The notes: generated by a model not told the origin, from the sequence alone. A stretch of 64,000 nt of DNA from Corallococcus soli (GCF_014930455.1 NZ_JAAIYO010000007.1:1-64000); one strand, 5' to 3'; positions 45,127 to 54,453 are shown, numbered from the stretch's first letter. Made by a program: numbers and translations.

Positions 45127-46038
45127 GTGGCCACGAGTCCCCCGCTGCTGGATGACATGCTCCTCTTCACGGAGGTGGTGACGACGGGCGGCATCACGTC
45201 CGCGGCGGAGCGCCTGGGCCTGCGCAAGTCGACGGTGAGCCGCCGGCTGGCAGCCCTGGAGGAGCGCCTGGGCTCGCGGCTGCTCGAGCGCAACACGCGG
45301 CGGCTGCGACTGACCGAGGCGGGCCGCGAGTACCACGCGCACTGCGCGCGGCTCGTCGCCGAGGCCCGCGAGGTGAACGCGGCGCTCAGCGAGTCGCGGG
45401 GCACGCCCCAGGGCACCCTGCGCATCGCCACGCTGTCCCTGCTGGGCGAGCTGCTCACGCCCGTCATCGCCGAGCTGCTGCTGCGCCAGCCCCGGCTGCG
45501 CGTGGAGGTGTCGCTCGCGCAAACGCACGTGGACCTCGTCGCGGAGGAGTACGACCTGGCGCTGCGCACCGGGCCGCTGGCGGACTCGTCGCTGGTGGCG
45601 CGCAAGCTGGGGCGGGTGCGCACGGGCTGTTATGCGAGCCCCGCCTACCTCAGCCGCCACGGGACGCCCCAGTCCCCGGAGGAGCTGCGGGCCCACGAGT
45701 GCGTCCTGCTGGCCGAGCCCGGCACCGACGAGGTGTGGTTCTTCGGGGAGGGAAGGACGGCGCGCACGGTGCCGGTGACGGGGCGCCTGCGCGTGCCGAG
45801 CGTGCGCGCGGGTCAGGCGGCGGCGCGCGCGGGGTTGGGCATCGTGAGGCTGCCAGCCTCGCTGGTGGCGGACGACGTGCGCGCGGGCCTGCTCGTCCCC
45901 GTGCTCGCGTCCGACACGCCCCCCGGCCTCCCCATCTTCGCCGTCTACCCGAGCAGCCGGCAGCTCCCCCTCAAGGTCCGCGCCTTCCTGGCGTTGCTGT
46001 CCGAGCGCAGCGCGGCGCTCCCGTGGGAGGAGGGCTAG
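45127..46038 (+). CDS. LysR-family transcriptional regulator
   Basis: 303 residues; GTG at 45127. The N-terminal helix-turn-helix (LLDDMLLFTEVVTTGGITSA, AERLGLRKSTVSRRLAALEE) is followed by a type 2 periplasmic-binding-like effector domain (about residues 92-295). It has GTLRIATLSLLGELLTPVIA, then EEYDLALRTGPLADSSLVAR and RLPASLVADDVRAGLLVPVL. It resembles the CrgA/DsdC-like subgroup that ends short. It is divergent from the lodA operon, with three evenly spaced dyads between, so it is the obvious candidate regulator of itself, lodA-lodB-cytochrome and perhaps the 37384 gene. Confidence 0.92.
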   Translation: MATSPPLLDDMLLFTEVVTTGGITSAAERLGLRKSTVSRRLAALEERLGSRLLERNTRRLRLTEAGREYHAHCARLVAEAREVNAALSESRGTPQGTLRIATLSLLGELLTPVIAELLLRQPRLRVEVSLAQTHVDLVAEEYDLALRTGPLADSSLVARKLGRVRTGCYASPAYLSRHGTPQSPEELRAHECVLLAEPGTDEVWFFGEGRTARTVPVTGRLRVPSVRAGQAAARAGLGIVRLPASLVADDVRAGLLVPVLASDTPPGLPIFAVYPSSRQLPLKVRAFLALLSERSAALPWEEG

Positions 46039-46161
46039 AGGGCTCCTGGCGGAACAGTGCGTTTCGCGCGGGGCCCTCGTCCCGCGCCCCGCCCGCGACT
46101 ACATCCTGCCGTGCACCCCGGGCGTGCCCCACGCGCGCGCGCCCTTCACGGAGGATGGGAC

Positions 46162-46494
46162 ATGGCTGGGTACGTCATCGAGTTGGGAGACGCGGAGTTC
46201 AAGCGCGAGGTGCTGGAGGCGGCGGAGCCGGTGCTGGTGGACTTCACGGCCACAAGGTGCCCGCCCTGCCGGGTCCTCGCCCCGGTCCTCGAGTCGCTGG
46301 CCTCCGAGTACCAGGGGCGGATGAAGATGGCCAAGCTCAACGTCGACGACCACCCGATGACGCCAGGGCAGTACGGCGTCCGCGCGATGCCCACGCTGCT
46401 GTTCTTCAAGGGCGGCAAGGTGGTGAAGCAGATTGTCGGCGCGCTGGCCCGACCCAAGCTGGAGGAGGCCGTACGCCAGGTGCTCACCTCCTAG
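46162..46494 (+). CDS. Thioredoxin-family protein with atypical RCPPC active site
   Basis: 110 residues; ATG at 46162. A complete single-domain thioredoxin fold: VLVDFTATRCPPCRVLAPVL, KMAKLNVDDHPMTPGQYGVR and AMPTLLFFKGGKVVKQIVGA with the cis-Pro (MPT). The canonical WCGPC is replaced by RCPPC: both cysteines are kept, but Trp becomes Arg and Gly becomes Pro. Such changes shift the redox potential and partner choice, so this is an accessory thioredoxin. No signal peptide, hence cytoplasmic. Downstream of the LysR gene but with its own 120-bp spacer. Confidence 0.9.
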   Translation: MAGYVIELGDAEFKREVLEAAEPVLVDFTATRCPPCRVLAPVLESLASEYQGRMKMAKLNVDDHPMTPGQYGVRAMPTLLFFKGGKVVKQIVGALARPKLEEAVRQVLTS

Positions 46495-46580
46495 AATCGA
46501 AGTTGGAAATGCAACGAAGCAACTGCGCCGGAGGGCGGCGGGAGCGTCCGACCTCCGGCACGCCGGGATAAAACCTCCCC

Positions 46581-47891
46581 ATGAAGTTCCTAGGCGAATT
46601 GGACGAGTCCTCTCTCGGGCGGACGCAGCGGTGCAACCGGCGCCTCACCGACCCGAACCGTCTGCAGGCCATCCGGGACACGGGGCTGATGGACACGCCC
46701 CGGGAAGAGGCCTTTGACCGCCTCGCCCGGCTGGCGGCGGAGATCCTCAAGGTCCCCTTGACGATCATCTCGCTGGTGGACGCCGAGAAACAATTCTTCA
46801 AGGCGGACTTCGGCCTGCCGTCGCCCTTCCGGGAGACCCGGGAGCTGCCCATCGACGCGTCGCTGTGCCGGTACACGCTGGAGGGGGAGTCCATCATCTC
46901 CTCGAATGCGCCCGCCGACCCCTTCCTGAAGTTCCACCCGTCCACGGGTCCCTGGGGGATCGTCGCCATCATCGTGCTGCCGTTGATCAACCCGGAGGGG
47001 CACGTGCTGGGGACCTTCTGCTGCATCGAGCCGAAGGTGCGCGAATGGACCCAGCACGAGCTCACGGTGATGCGGGAGATGACCGCCTCCATCATGACGG
47101 AGATCAACCTCCGCAATCAGATCACGAAGCTGAAGACCGAGCAGAACCTGCGGGACACCTTCGTCGCGGCGCTGACGCATGACCTGCGCACGCCCCTGAC
47201 GGCGTCGAAGCTGGGCGTGCAACTGCTCGCAAGGCGCCATGGGGAGCTTCCGGGGGTCCAGGCGGCGGTAGCGCGCGTGACGCAGAGCCTGGACCGCGCG
47301 GAGCGAATGATCCAGGACCTGCTGGACGCCAGCCAGGTCCAGGCCGGCAAGCGGGTGTCGCTGAAGGTGAGCGAGTGCGACTTCCACGCCATCGCGGTCC
47401 AGGCGCTGGAGGAGCTCTCAGCCGTCTATCCGGAGCGCTTCGTCCTGAAGGCGGGAGGCCCGCTCAACCTCGTGGCGGATCCCATCGGCCTGCGTCGCAT
47501 CATCGAGAACCTGGCCTCCAACGCGGCGAAGTACGGCGCGCCGGGCACCCCGATTGAAGTCGTGCTCAGCCGGAGCGGCGAGCACGCGACGCTCCAGGTC
47601 ATCAACCAGGGCAACCCCATCGCCGGGGACGAATTGCTGAACATCTTCGAGCCCTTCCACCGCTCCCGCTCCGCGACGGAGAGCGCGCAGAAGGGCTGGG
47701 GGCTGGGGCTCCCCCTGGTGAGAGGCTTCGCGGAAGCCCATGGCGGAAAAGTGACCGTGACGAGCTCGGCCGAGGCCGGGACCTGCTTCACCATCACCCT
47801 TCCCCTCCAGGCGACTTCGCCGGAGCTGTTCCCGGCCCGGGCCCGGCCGGAACACGGTAAAGAGGAGAAGCCCACGGGCTTCCTGAGCTGA
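46581..47891 (+). CDS. GAF-domain sensor histidine kinase (soluble)
   Basis: 436 residues; ATG at 46581. The N-terminal GAF domain (~30-180) has the typical RLQAIRDTGLMDTPREEAFD, the phytochrome-like lead-in found in many GAF kinases, and SLCRYTLEG. HisKA follows with His200 in FVAALTHDLRTPLTASKLGV. HATPase_c has the N box (IIENLASNAAKYG) and G boxes (KGWGLGLPLVRGF, AEAGTCFTITLPL). No membrane helix, so it senses a cytoplasmic small molecule or redox state. No response regulator gene is adjacent (orphan kinase, common in myxobacteria). The lipoprotein gene follows after 21 bp. Confidence 0.93.
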   Translation: MKFLGELDESSLGRTQRCNRRLTDPNRLQAIRDTGLMDTPREEAFDRLARLAAEILKVPLTIISLVDAEKQFFKADFGLPSPFRETRELPIDASLCRYTLEGESIISSNAPADPFLKFHPSTGPWGIVAIIVLPLINPEGHVLGTFCCIEPKVREWTQHELTVMREMTASIMTEINLRNQITKLKTEQNLRDTFVAALTHDLRTPLTASKLGVQLLARRHGELPGVQAAVARVTQSLDRAERMIQDLLDASQVQAGKRVSLKVSECDFHAIAVQALEELSAVYPERFVLKAGGPLNLVADPIGLRRIIENLASNAAKYGAPGTPIEVVLSRSGEHATLQVINQGNPIAGDELLNIFEPFHRSRSATESAQKGWGLGLPLVRGFAEAHGGKVTVTSSAEAGTCFTITLPLQATSPELFPARARPEHGKEEKPTGFLS

Positions 47892-47912
47892 AGCGGTTTG
47901 AACGGACCCACC

Positions 47913-48998
47913 ATGAAAATCCCCAGACTGCTGCTCCTGGCCCTGCTCGCCTCGACCCCGGCGTGCGACGAGAAGGAGAAGCCCCGGACGAGCTCCAGCG
48001 GAGCGGCCCAGGCCATGACCCAGGTGCCTCCCAACGGGAAGGTCGTCGCCCACAAGATGTTCGACGACAAGTTCCTGGAGATGGCGACCCTGCCCCTGCC
48101 AGACAACTGGGTCTTGAACAACGGCAAGGCCGCCATGAGCGGCCCGGGCAACGTCAACGTCTACATGTTCCCGCTCAAGACGTTCATGTATTCCAATGAC
48201 CCGATGATGCAGCAGTTGTCGGCGAGGACCGGCAACCCGATGCGGGTCTTCACCTCCATCGAGGACGTCATCCAGCAGGACCTGGTGCCCGTCGCCCAGA
48301 AGGATGGCGCGAAGCTGGTGAAGCAGTACGACGCCCCGGAGATCGCCGCGTCGGACAAGGGCTTCTCGGACCTGCTGTACAAGGTCGGCCCCGTGCGACA
48401 GCTCTTCCTGTCACACGTGACCGAGTGGATGGACAAGAAGGGCAATCCCTACATGATTGTCATCCACCTGAGCGCGAACGACCTGGGCAACATGGTCAGC
48501 TGGAACTACTACTGCCACGCGCTGGACGCCCCCAAGGAGCGCTACGAGCAGAGCAAGCAGGTCGTCCTCCATGCCCTGTCCAACACCCGCTACAACCCCC
48601 AGTACGTCCAGGCCTACAACCAGAACGAGATGAACAAGGAGCGTCAGAGCTGGGCCGCGCATAACGAGCGCATGCGGGCCAACAAGTCGGCCTTCGAGGC
48701 ACAGCAGCGGGCCTTCCATGAGAAGAACGACGCCATCAACAACATGATCGCGTCCAACCAGGCCGACCGCGACGCGGCCTCGGACCGGAACCACAACCGG
48801 TTCATGAACTACATCAAGGACGAAGAGACGGTCAGGAACCCGTCCAACGGCAAGCGCCACCAGGTGGAGACCGGCGCCCGGCAGTACTGGATGAACGACC
48901 GGGGAGAATACGTCCCGTCGAATGATCCGAACTACGATCCGAACCGGGACCCCTCGCGCAACAACCAGCAGTGGCGCCTGGCCCCCGCGGAGGAATGA
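47913..48998 (+). CDS. Lipoprotein of unknown function with charged, helical C-terminal half
   Basis: 361 residues from ATG 47913. Lipoprotein signal with lipobox STPAC (residue 18). Residues ~45-215 form an alpha/beta domain (MATLPLPDNWVLNNGKAAMS, LLYKVGPVRQLFLSHVTEWM). Residues ~225-300 are a long polar helix rich in Asn, Gln, Arg and Ala (QAYNQNEMNKERQSWAAHNE). The ending (GARQYWMNDRGEYVPSNDPN) is Asn/Pro/Asp-rich. A similar C-terminal pattern (helix then YWxNDxGEYI) occurs in bacterial lipoproteins of unknown function. Co-directional with the histidine kinase; convergent with the next gene 36 bp away. Confidence 0.78.
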   Translation: MKIPRLLLLALLASTPACDEKEKPRTSSSGAAQAMTQVPPNGKVVAHKMFDDKFLEMATLPLPDNWVLNNGKAAMSGPGNVNVYMFPLKTFMYSNDPMMQQLSARTGNPMRVFTSIEDVIQQDLVPVAQKDGAKLVKQYDAPEIAASDKGFSDLLYKVGPVRQLFLSHVTEWMDKKGNPYMIVIHLSANDLGNMVSWNYYCHALDAPKERYEQSKQVVLHALSNTRYNPQYVQAYNQNEMNKERQSWAAHNERMRANKSAFEAQQRAFHEKNDAINNMIASNQADRDAASDRNHNRFMNYIKDEETVRNPSNGKRHQVETGARQYWMNDRGEYVPSNDPNYDPNRDPSRNNQQWRLAPAEE

Positions 48999-49034
48999 GC
49001 CAGGCGGCCAGGACCCCAGGAGGTGGAGGCCACA

Positions 49035-50435
49035 TCAGGGCTCCACGTACTCCCGGGGCCGGTAGTTGAGCCGCACGGCCTCCGTCTGCCCATGCAACAG
49101 CGGGTCCTGGTAGATGCAGCGCTGCTCCGGCAGGTCGTCGCAGCCCCGGGGCACCAGCTTGCTCAAGACCTCCTGGATGAGCGCATCCGACATCTCCGTG
49201 TCAGCGAAGTGCGTGGACCGGGCGTGGATGAAGCGCGAGAGCGCCAGCGGCGCGACCCAGGACGTGGTGGTGAAGGTGATGGGGTGGATGTCGACGCCGA
49301 AGCCGTCCACCTGCAGCAGGGGGGTGCTGTTGTGGGCGAAGGGCCGGGAGGGCAGCACCCCGGTGTTCACGTAGAGGTCGACGTTGGACCGCCCCGGCCA
49401 GCCTTCAATCCGTGAGGAGGGGCCGCGGCCGTCGGGCCCCAGTCCGGAGTCGAGCGCGGTGAAGAACCCCACGCGCAGCCGGTTGGGAAAGGCCTCCGAG
49501 GGGAGGTCGAAGGGGTTGTCCTGGCGGTTCGCCGCGTTGATGGCGGCCTGGGCGGCGAAGACCCCCGGCGTATTGAACAGCGCGTCGTAGATGGGAGCGT
49601 AGGCCCCCAGCTTGTCCCGCATCACGGTGTCATCCGGACGCATGGGCCCGCAGGCCGCCGTCCACTCCTCGCGCATCGATTCGAGCGTCACCCCGGAGCT
49701 CAGGTTGACGAAGCGCACGCGCTGCGCCCCCATCAGCCCGCGAAGCTGGGCCGCGACGCCTTCGGCCTTGGCGCGGAGGCGGTGGAGGGCCTCCGGTGTT
49801 CCAGAGGCATCACAGAGCTCCTCCAGCGCGAAGGAGCGGAAGCTCAACGTGTCGAGCAGCACCAGGGGATGGTGGGGGTTCGCTTCGACGAGCAGTGAGA
49901 GCACGAAGCTGCCATGGCCCGCGTTGCCGGCCTCATGGAACCCGTAGGTCGAAGCGAGCGGCTCACGCAGCTCGCGAAGCTGCTCGGCCGGATGGAAGTC
50001 GGGCGTCGCGAAGGAACCGAGGGTCTGGAAGAGCGTGACCGGCGCCCGCCAGGAGAAGGACACCGGCCCCACCACGCCCTGGGGCTCCACGCGGAAATAC
50101 CCCTGGATGCGATTCTTGTAGCGGATGGCCCGGGGAGGCAGCGCGGGAAAGTCATCCACGATGAGGATGGCCTCACCGGTGTCCTGGCCCATCGCGAACT
50201 GTCCGGGGTCGAAGGCGAAATCCCCCCAGGCGCAGGAGGAGACGTCGGGCTCCTCCCGGAAGCATCCGTCGGACTCGATGGCGGCCCTGGCCGATTCGAG
50301 CCTCCCCTTCAGCACGGGTTCCATCTGCTGACTCAAGGGCGGCTCCCGTGGCGGAGGCGTCGGGAGGACGTTTTCTCCGCAGCCGGCGAGCATTCCCAGG
50401 AGGAGGACGTTGAGCAACGGTCGGAGGGGACGCAT
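49035..50435 (-). CDS. Subtilase-like (S8) lipoprotein, divergent
   Basis: 466 residues; ATG at 50435. Lipobox LAGC (Cys19). Although overall similarity is faint, subtilase landmarks appear in order: Asp94 (ILIVDDFPALP), His174 (NAGHGSFVLSLL, cf. GHGTxVAGxI), the structural RFVNLSSGVTLES (cf. VINMSLG) and Ser391 (TTTSWVAPLALSRF, cf. GTSMAxPxVAG). The spacing (80 and 217 residues) suits S8 proteases. Consensus residues around each site are altered (TTSWVAP), so activity may be weak or specialised. Located on the cell surface or in the periplasm. Transcribed divergently from the small Cys-rich gene. Confidence 0.7.
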   Translation of the reverse strand: MRPLRPLLNVLLLGMLAGCGENVLPTPPPREPPLSQQMEPVLKGRLESARAAIESDGCFREEPDVSSCAWGDFAFDPGQFAMGQDTGEAILIVDDFPALPPRAIRYKNRIQGYFRVEPQGVVGPVSFSWRAPVTLFQTLGSFATPDFHPAEQLRELREPLASTYGFHEAGNAGHGSFVLSLLVEANPHHPLVLLDTLSFRSFALEELCDASGTPEALHRLRAKAEGVAAQLRGLMGAQRVRFVNLSSGVTLESMREEWTAACGPMRPDDTVMRDKLGAYAPIYDALFNTPGVFAAQAAINAANRQDNPFDLPSEAFPNRLRVGFFTALDSGLGPDGRGPSSRIEGWPGRSNVDLYVNTGVLPSRPFAHNSTPLLQVDGFGVDIHPITFTTTSWVAPLALSRFIHARSTHFADTEMSDALIQEVLSKLVPRGCDDLPEQRCIYQDPLLHGQTEAVRLNYRPREYVEP

Positions 50436-50603
50436 GGAGCCTCGGGGCGCATCCAGTCAGGCCTTCAGGCGAAGGAAGAGGACCTTTGCGTGGATACGCT
50501 GCACGCAGTCGGGATGGGTCGCGGATAGATTCCGGTCGGCCGTAGAGTGCCGCGCCGAAGGATGGCGGTGGGAGCGGCCGGCCCCACACGAAAGGTCAGG
50601 AAC

Positions 50604-50996
50604 ATGGTGCATCACGGACAGCGTGTCGGTCTCTTCATGGCGCTCACGGTGGCGGCGGTCCTCCTGGGGACTCCCGCGCACGCGGAAGGCAAGGCGAAGC
50701 AGGCGCAGGCGGAGGCCTCCACCGGGAAGGCGGACGCCGGCGCAGCGGGTGAGGACGGCGGCGCCGCCGCCCTTCCGGAGACAGGCGACGCGAAGGGAAG
50801 CTCCACCGCGAAGGGTTCCAGCCGCTGTTCGGGCAAGGCCACCTTCTGCGGCGTCTACTCACGCACCTTCTGCAGCAGCCAGCCCGGCTGCTACTACATG
50901 TTCGCGACCAACATGTGCGGCGGCCTCCCCATCAAGTGCGAGACGGCCACCAACGAGGCGTACTGCACGAAGATCAAGGGGTGCTCCTGGAAGTAG
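50604..50996 (+). CDS. Small secreted Cys-rich protein
   Basis: 130 residues; ATG at 50604. A signal peptide (VGLFMALTVAAVLLGTPAHA) and a low-complexity Ala/Gly/Glu linker (~35-80) precede a compact C-terminal domain of about 50 residues with eight cysteines: RCSGKATFCGVYSRTFCSSQ, PGCYYMF, MCGGLPIKCETAT, YCTKIKGCSWK. An even Cys number in an exported protein implies four disulphides. This is the third small Cys-rich secreted protein in the window, each with a different spacing. A hairpin terminator follows. Confidence 0.75.
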   Translation: MVHHGQRVGLFMALTVAAVLLGTPAHAEGKAKQAQAEASTGKADAGAAGEDGGAAALPETGDAKGSSTAKGSSRCSGKATFCGVYSRTFCSSQPGCYYMFATNMCGGLPIKCETATNEAYCTKIKGCSWK

Positions 50997-51014
50997 TCGG
51001 GGGCCTCCGGGCAT

Positions 51015-51039
51015 GGCGGGCCGCGGGCCAGGGCCCGCC
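51015..51039 (+). terminator. Hairpin terminator
   Basis: Perfect 8-bp arms GGCGGGCC (51015-51022) and GGCCCGCC (51032-51039) with a nine-base loop, 18 bases after the stop of the Cys-rich gene. Confidence 0.55.
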
Positions 51040-51130
51040 GCGAAGAAAGCGGTGAGGGGTTCAAGGGGCGGGCTTCGTTGGGCGTGGGGAGATGGGCCCG
51101 TGGCGGGCCGTCTGCCCAGAAAGAGCCCCC

Positions 51131-52684
51131 ATGCGACTTCGCTACCTCCGCCGCCTCGCGCTCACCGGACTCGTGTTGCTGGCCCCCGGGTGCATGACCG
51201 GCCCGCTCAACGGCACCACCACCGACGACCCGGTCCAGGGAAAGACGTTCGTCTTCCAGGGTTACCACAACCGGCCCTCCACCCCCGTCCAGTTGCAGGT
51301 CCTCAAGGACGCGTCCGCCGACCCGTTCCTGGAAGCCAACTGGGTCGTCTTCGCCAACACCGTCACCAGCAGCACGGCCTCCCATTACAACAGCCCGGAT
51401 CCGCTCTACGCCTGGAGCGTCAACGGCACGCCGGTAACCACCAACCCCGCCACCGCGCCGCGCTGGCCCACGGGCGGCGTGATGCGGGTGCGGGCCCTGG
51501 CCCTGGACACGGATGGCGCCAAGGTCCTCACGACCTTCGATGACGTGACGTTCTCCGCCTGTCTGGGTGAGCACGCGGGCGAGGCCTGGTCGGACGTGGG
51601 GGCCGCGTGCGAGGGCATGGGAAGGACCCAGGCCGCCGTGGTGTCCACCCTCCTCAACCCCGTGGACTCCGCCACCCCTCCGGACTTCCTGGGCCGCAAG
51701 GGGGATGGCAGCATCGCGGAGACGAACCTGTACTACGCGAAGATCCAGGCCCCCGCGACCCTCAATGCCTTCCTCACGAAGTATGGCTTTGGCGCGCCCG
51801 ACCTCACGGCCACCTATTACAACGACGGGGACCTTGGCCTCGGCCGGGAGATGCACTGTCGCTACTTCACCACGCCCTCCGGAGAGACCGGCGCCGCCTG
51901 CTACGTGAAGAACTACGCCGCGCGCGACAACGGGAAGGTCGTCTTCGGCGGCGATTCCAACGTGGCGCTCCAGGACGCCGTGGCGCGCACGAACTCCTTC
52001 GCCACGGTGGCCATGGTGTACCAGCCGCCCGCGAACACCCCCAACAGCGTGCAGTTCATCGTCTACGACGCCCTGGGCGCCCGCACCCCCGAGGCCGTCC
52101 TGGACAACACGGGCCGACACAAGACCGTCCCCAACAACTGCCTGAGCTGCCACGGCGTGAACGCGACCTACGACGCGAGCACCCACACCGTATCGGGCGC
52201 GAGCTTCCTGCCCTTCGACGTCTTCAGCTTCCGGTACTCCTCCGCCGCGGGCTTCACGTCCGCGGCCCAGGCGAGCGCGCTGCGCCAGCTGAACAACCTG
52301 GTGAAGCGCACGGAGCCCGCGAAGGGCGTCGACGACTTCATCCAGGGCATGTACGCGCCCCTGCAGGTGGCCAACCCCACGGCCGTGGCCAAAGACACCT
52401 ACGTGCCCGTGGGCTGGACGGGCAACGGCAAGAAGGACGTGGGCCTCTACAACGGCGTCGTGAAGCAGTACTGCCGCACCTGCCACATGTCGGCCTCGTC
52501 CCCTTCCCTCGACTTCCTGGAGGCCGACGACTTCACGGTCCACAAGGCCACCATCAACGCGGAGGTCTGCGGCACCACGAAGGTGATGCCCCAGGCCGAG
52601 CACGTGATGAAGAAGTTCTGGGACAGCGGGGCCCGTGCGTACCTGGTCACGGGCCTGGGATTGCGCACCGCCTGTAAACCCTGA
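51131..52684 (+). CDS. Diheme cytochrome c-type lipoprotein
   Basis: 517 residues; ATG at 51131. The lipoprotein signal ends in LLAPGC (Cys21). Two CxxCH sites sit at Cys337/340-His341 (NCLSCHG) and Cys448/451-His452 (YCRTCHM), about 110 residues apart. The N-terminal ~300 residues are beta-rich and carry no haem (LYAWSVNGTPVTTNPATAPR, YYAKIQAPATLNAFLTKYGF). The type resembles myxobacterial lipoproteins with a DUF1592/DUF1588-free cytochrome part. It is probably an outer-membrane-attached electron carrier or a c-type haem domain attached to a substrate-binding domain. Single gene. Confidence 0.85.
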   Translation: MRLRYLRRLALTGLVLLAPGCMTGPLNGTTTDDPVQGKTFVFQGYHNRPSTPVQLQVLKDASADPFLEANWVVFANTVTSSTASHYNSPDPLYAWSVNGTPVTTNPATAPRWPTGGVMRVRALALDTDGAKVLTTFDDVTFSACLGEHAGEAWSDVGAACEGMGRTQAAVVSTLLNPVDSATPPDFLGRKGDGSIAETNLYYAKIQAPATLNAFLTKYGFGAPDLTATYYNDGDLGLGREMHCRYFTTPSGETGAACYVKNYAARDNGKVVFGGDSNVALQDAVARTNSFATVAMVYQPPANTPNSVQFIVYDALGARTPEAVLDNTGRHKTVPNNCLSCHGVNATYDASTHTVSGASFLPFDVFSFRYSSAAGFTSAAQASALRQLNNLVKRTEPAKGVDDFIQGMYAPLQVANPTAVAKDTYVPVGWTGNGKKDVGLYNGVVKQYCRTCHMSASSPSLDFLEADDFTVHKATINAEVCGTTKVMPQAEHVMKKFWDSGARAYLVTGLGLRTACKP

Positions 52685-52854
52685 TCCTCCCGTCGTCGCT
52701 TGAGGCTGACTCCCCACGCACGAGAGGCGATGCACCGAACGCGTGCGTGAAGCTCGTCGTGAAGGGGGACAGGTCCCCGAAGCCCGCATCGAGCGAGACC
52801 TGGGTGACGGGCAAGCGGGTCGTCTGCGGCGTGGTGGCGGCGACCCGCGCTCCC

Positions 52855-53754
52855 TCAGCGGCGGCGACGGGGCGTGGGCTTGGGCGGGCGCAGGTCCGAC
52901 TTGCTCTTCGGCAGCTTCGGCCCCGAGGCGAGGTCGAACTCGTAGGTGGCGCCGAGCAGGACGCGGAACTGGTAGATCTCCCGCAGGTCCTCGGTGACGG
53001 CCACGCCCGCGACGGCCTCCAGCACCAGGCCGGGGAACGCCTCATGACGCACCATGGGGAGGATCTCCACCTGGGCGGCGTTGTCCCGCCAGACGGGGGT
53101 GATGACGTCCTCGAAGTACAGGCGGCCCACCACCTCCAGTCCCAGCATCGTGAACTTGTCCAGGTTGTAGGTCGCCGCCACCGCGAGCTGGAACGCGTCC
53201 GGGACGTCGAAGTCGGGCAGGGTGTCGCGGTCGCGCGTGCCCTGGTGGAGGTAGCTGCCGTTGAACATGAAGCGCAGGTCCTTGTTCGCGCGCAGCTCAC
53301 CGACGAGGGTGCCCTCCCAGTCCCAGGTGCCATCGGACAGGCTCGGGAGGATGCCGTCCTCGTCGCTCGGTCCCGTGGGCAGCGTCACGCGCCCATAGGC
53401 CGCCAGCGCCGCCGTGCTGGACTCCAGGAACGTCCACTGCAACCCCAGCGGGATGTCACCGAAGGCGATCTTGAAGTCGTCTTCTCCGGGCAGCCCCAGC
53501 GCGAGCAGCTCCACGTAGAGGTTGGCCTCCAGGTTGTCGACGATGCCGAAGCGCAGGCTCGGTGAGACCTGCTGGTAGGGCTGCGACTCGTCCAGGTCGA
53601 GCGCGAAGAAGCCCTGGTAGCGCAGGCCCAGCTCCAGGTTGCCGCTCTTGGTGGTGGACGCGGTGCGCGTCACCATGGCGCGGTAGGGCCGGGCCCACGC
53701 GCTGGACGCGCAGAGCACGGCGGCGAGGAAGACGAGACGCAGGCGGGTGTGCAT
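52855..53754 (-). CDS. Outer-membrane beta-barrel protein
   Basis: 299 residues with a clear signal peptide (LRLVFLAAVLCASSAWA). Alternating hydrophobic strands ending in aromatic residues run throughout: NLELGLRYQGFF, SLRFGIVDNLEANLYVELLA, IPLGLQWTFLESSTAALAAY and FQLAVAATYNLDKFTMLGLE, with a last strand VLLGATYEFDLASGP. About 12 strands can be counted, in line with a small transporter-type barrel. A basic, proline-rich C-terminal tail (KPTPRRRR) follows the barrel, which is unusual. Substrate unknown. Divergent from the glutathione peroxidase gene. Confidence 0.8.
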   Translation of the reverse strand: MHTRLRLVFLAAVLCASSAWARPYRAMVTRTASTTKSGNLELGLRYQGFFALDLDESQPYQQVSPSLRFGIVDNLEANLYVELLALGLPGEDDFKIAFGDIPLGLQWTFLESSTAALAAYGRVTLPTGPSDEDGILPSLSDGTWDWEGTLVGELRANKDLRFMFNGSYLHQGTRDRDTLPDFDVPDAFQLAVAATYNLDKFTMLGLEVVGRLYFEDVITPVWRDNAAQVEILPMVRHEAFPGLVLEAVAGVAVTEDLREIYQFRVLLGATYEFDLASGPKLPKSKSDLRPPKPTPRRRR

Positions 53755-53901
53755 GCGGAGGGACCCTAGTCGACGTCACCCTGCCCCCGAACAAGGTCCG
53801 CTCGGAGTGCACAGATGCACTGTCGCTCCCCTTCTCCATGGGCATCCGCGGTCCTCGGGCGTTAGGCTCCGCCGCCTTCTTCTCCCACAGGTGAGCACCC
53901 C

Positions 53902-54453
53902 ATGAGCCACGGCCTCTACGACATCCCCCTCACCGCCATTGACGGCACCGCGAAGACCCTGGGCCAGTACAAGGGCAAGGTCCTGCTGGTGGTGAACGTC
54001 GCCTCCAAGTGCGGGCTGACCCCGCAGTACGAGGGGCTGGAGAAGCTCTACGAGCAGAAGCACGCGCAGGGCCTGGAGGTGCTCGGCTTCCCCGCCAACG
54101 ACTTCCTGGGCCAGGAGCCGGGCAGCGAGGCGGAGATCCAGGAGTTCTGCAGCCTGACCTACGCCGTGAAGTTCCCGCTGTTCTCCAAGGTCACGGTGGT
54201 GGGCGAGAAGAAGCACCCGCTCTACCACGCGCTCACGAACGCCCTGCCGGATGCCACGGGAGAAGGCCCCATGCGCGCGAAGCTCAAGGGCTACGGCCTC
54301 GAAGCCAATCCGAAGCCGGAGGTGCAGTGGAACTTCGAGAAGTTCCTCATCGACCGGGAGGGTCGCGTCGCGGCCCGCTTCGCCCCGGACGTGACGCCGG
54401 ACGATCCGCGGATCGTCCAGGCCATTGACGCGGCGCTGGCGAAGCAGGCCTGA
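53902..54453 (+). CDS. Glutathione peroxidase-family thiol peroxidase
   Basis: 183 residues; ATG at 53902. Peroxidatic Cys37 in NVASKCGLTPQYEGLEKLYE, the Gln/Asn partner in GFPANDFLGQEPGS and the Trp of WNFEKFLIDREG make up the catalytic tetrad. The resolving Cys of thioredoxin-dependent Gpx would be in the FCSLTYAVKFPLFSKV segment (Cys is present). It reduces hydroperoxides in the cytoplasm, most likely with thioredoxin. The epoxide-hydrolase-like gene follows after 48 bp, so the two may form a detoxification operon. Confidence 0.95.
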   Translation: MSHGLYDIPLTAIDGTAKTLGQYKGKVLLVVNVASKCGLTPQYEGLEKLYEQKHAQGLEVLGFPANDFLGQEPGSEAEIQEFCSLTYAVKFPLFSKVTVVGEKKHPLYHALTNALPDATGEGPMRAKLKGYGLEANPKPEVQWNFEKFLIDREGRVAARFAPDVTPDDPRIVQAIDAALAKQA

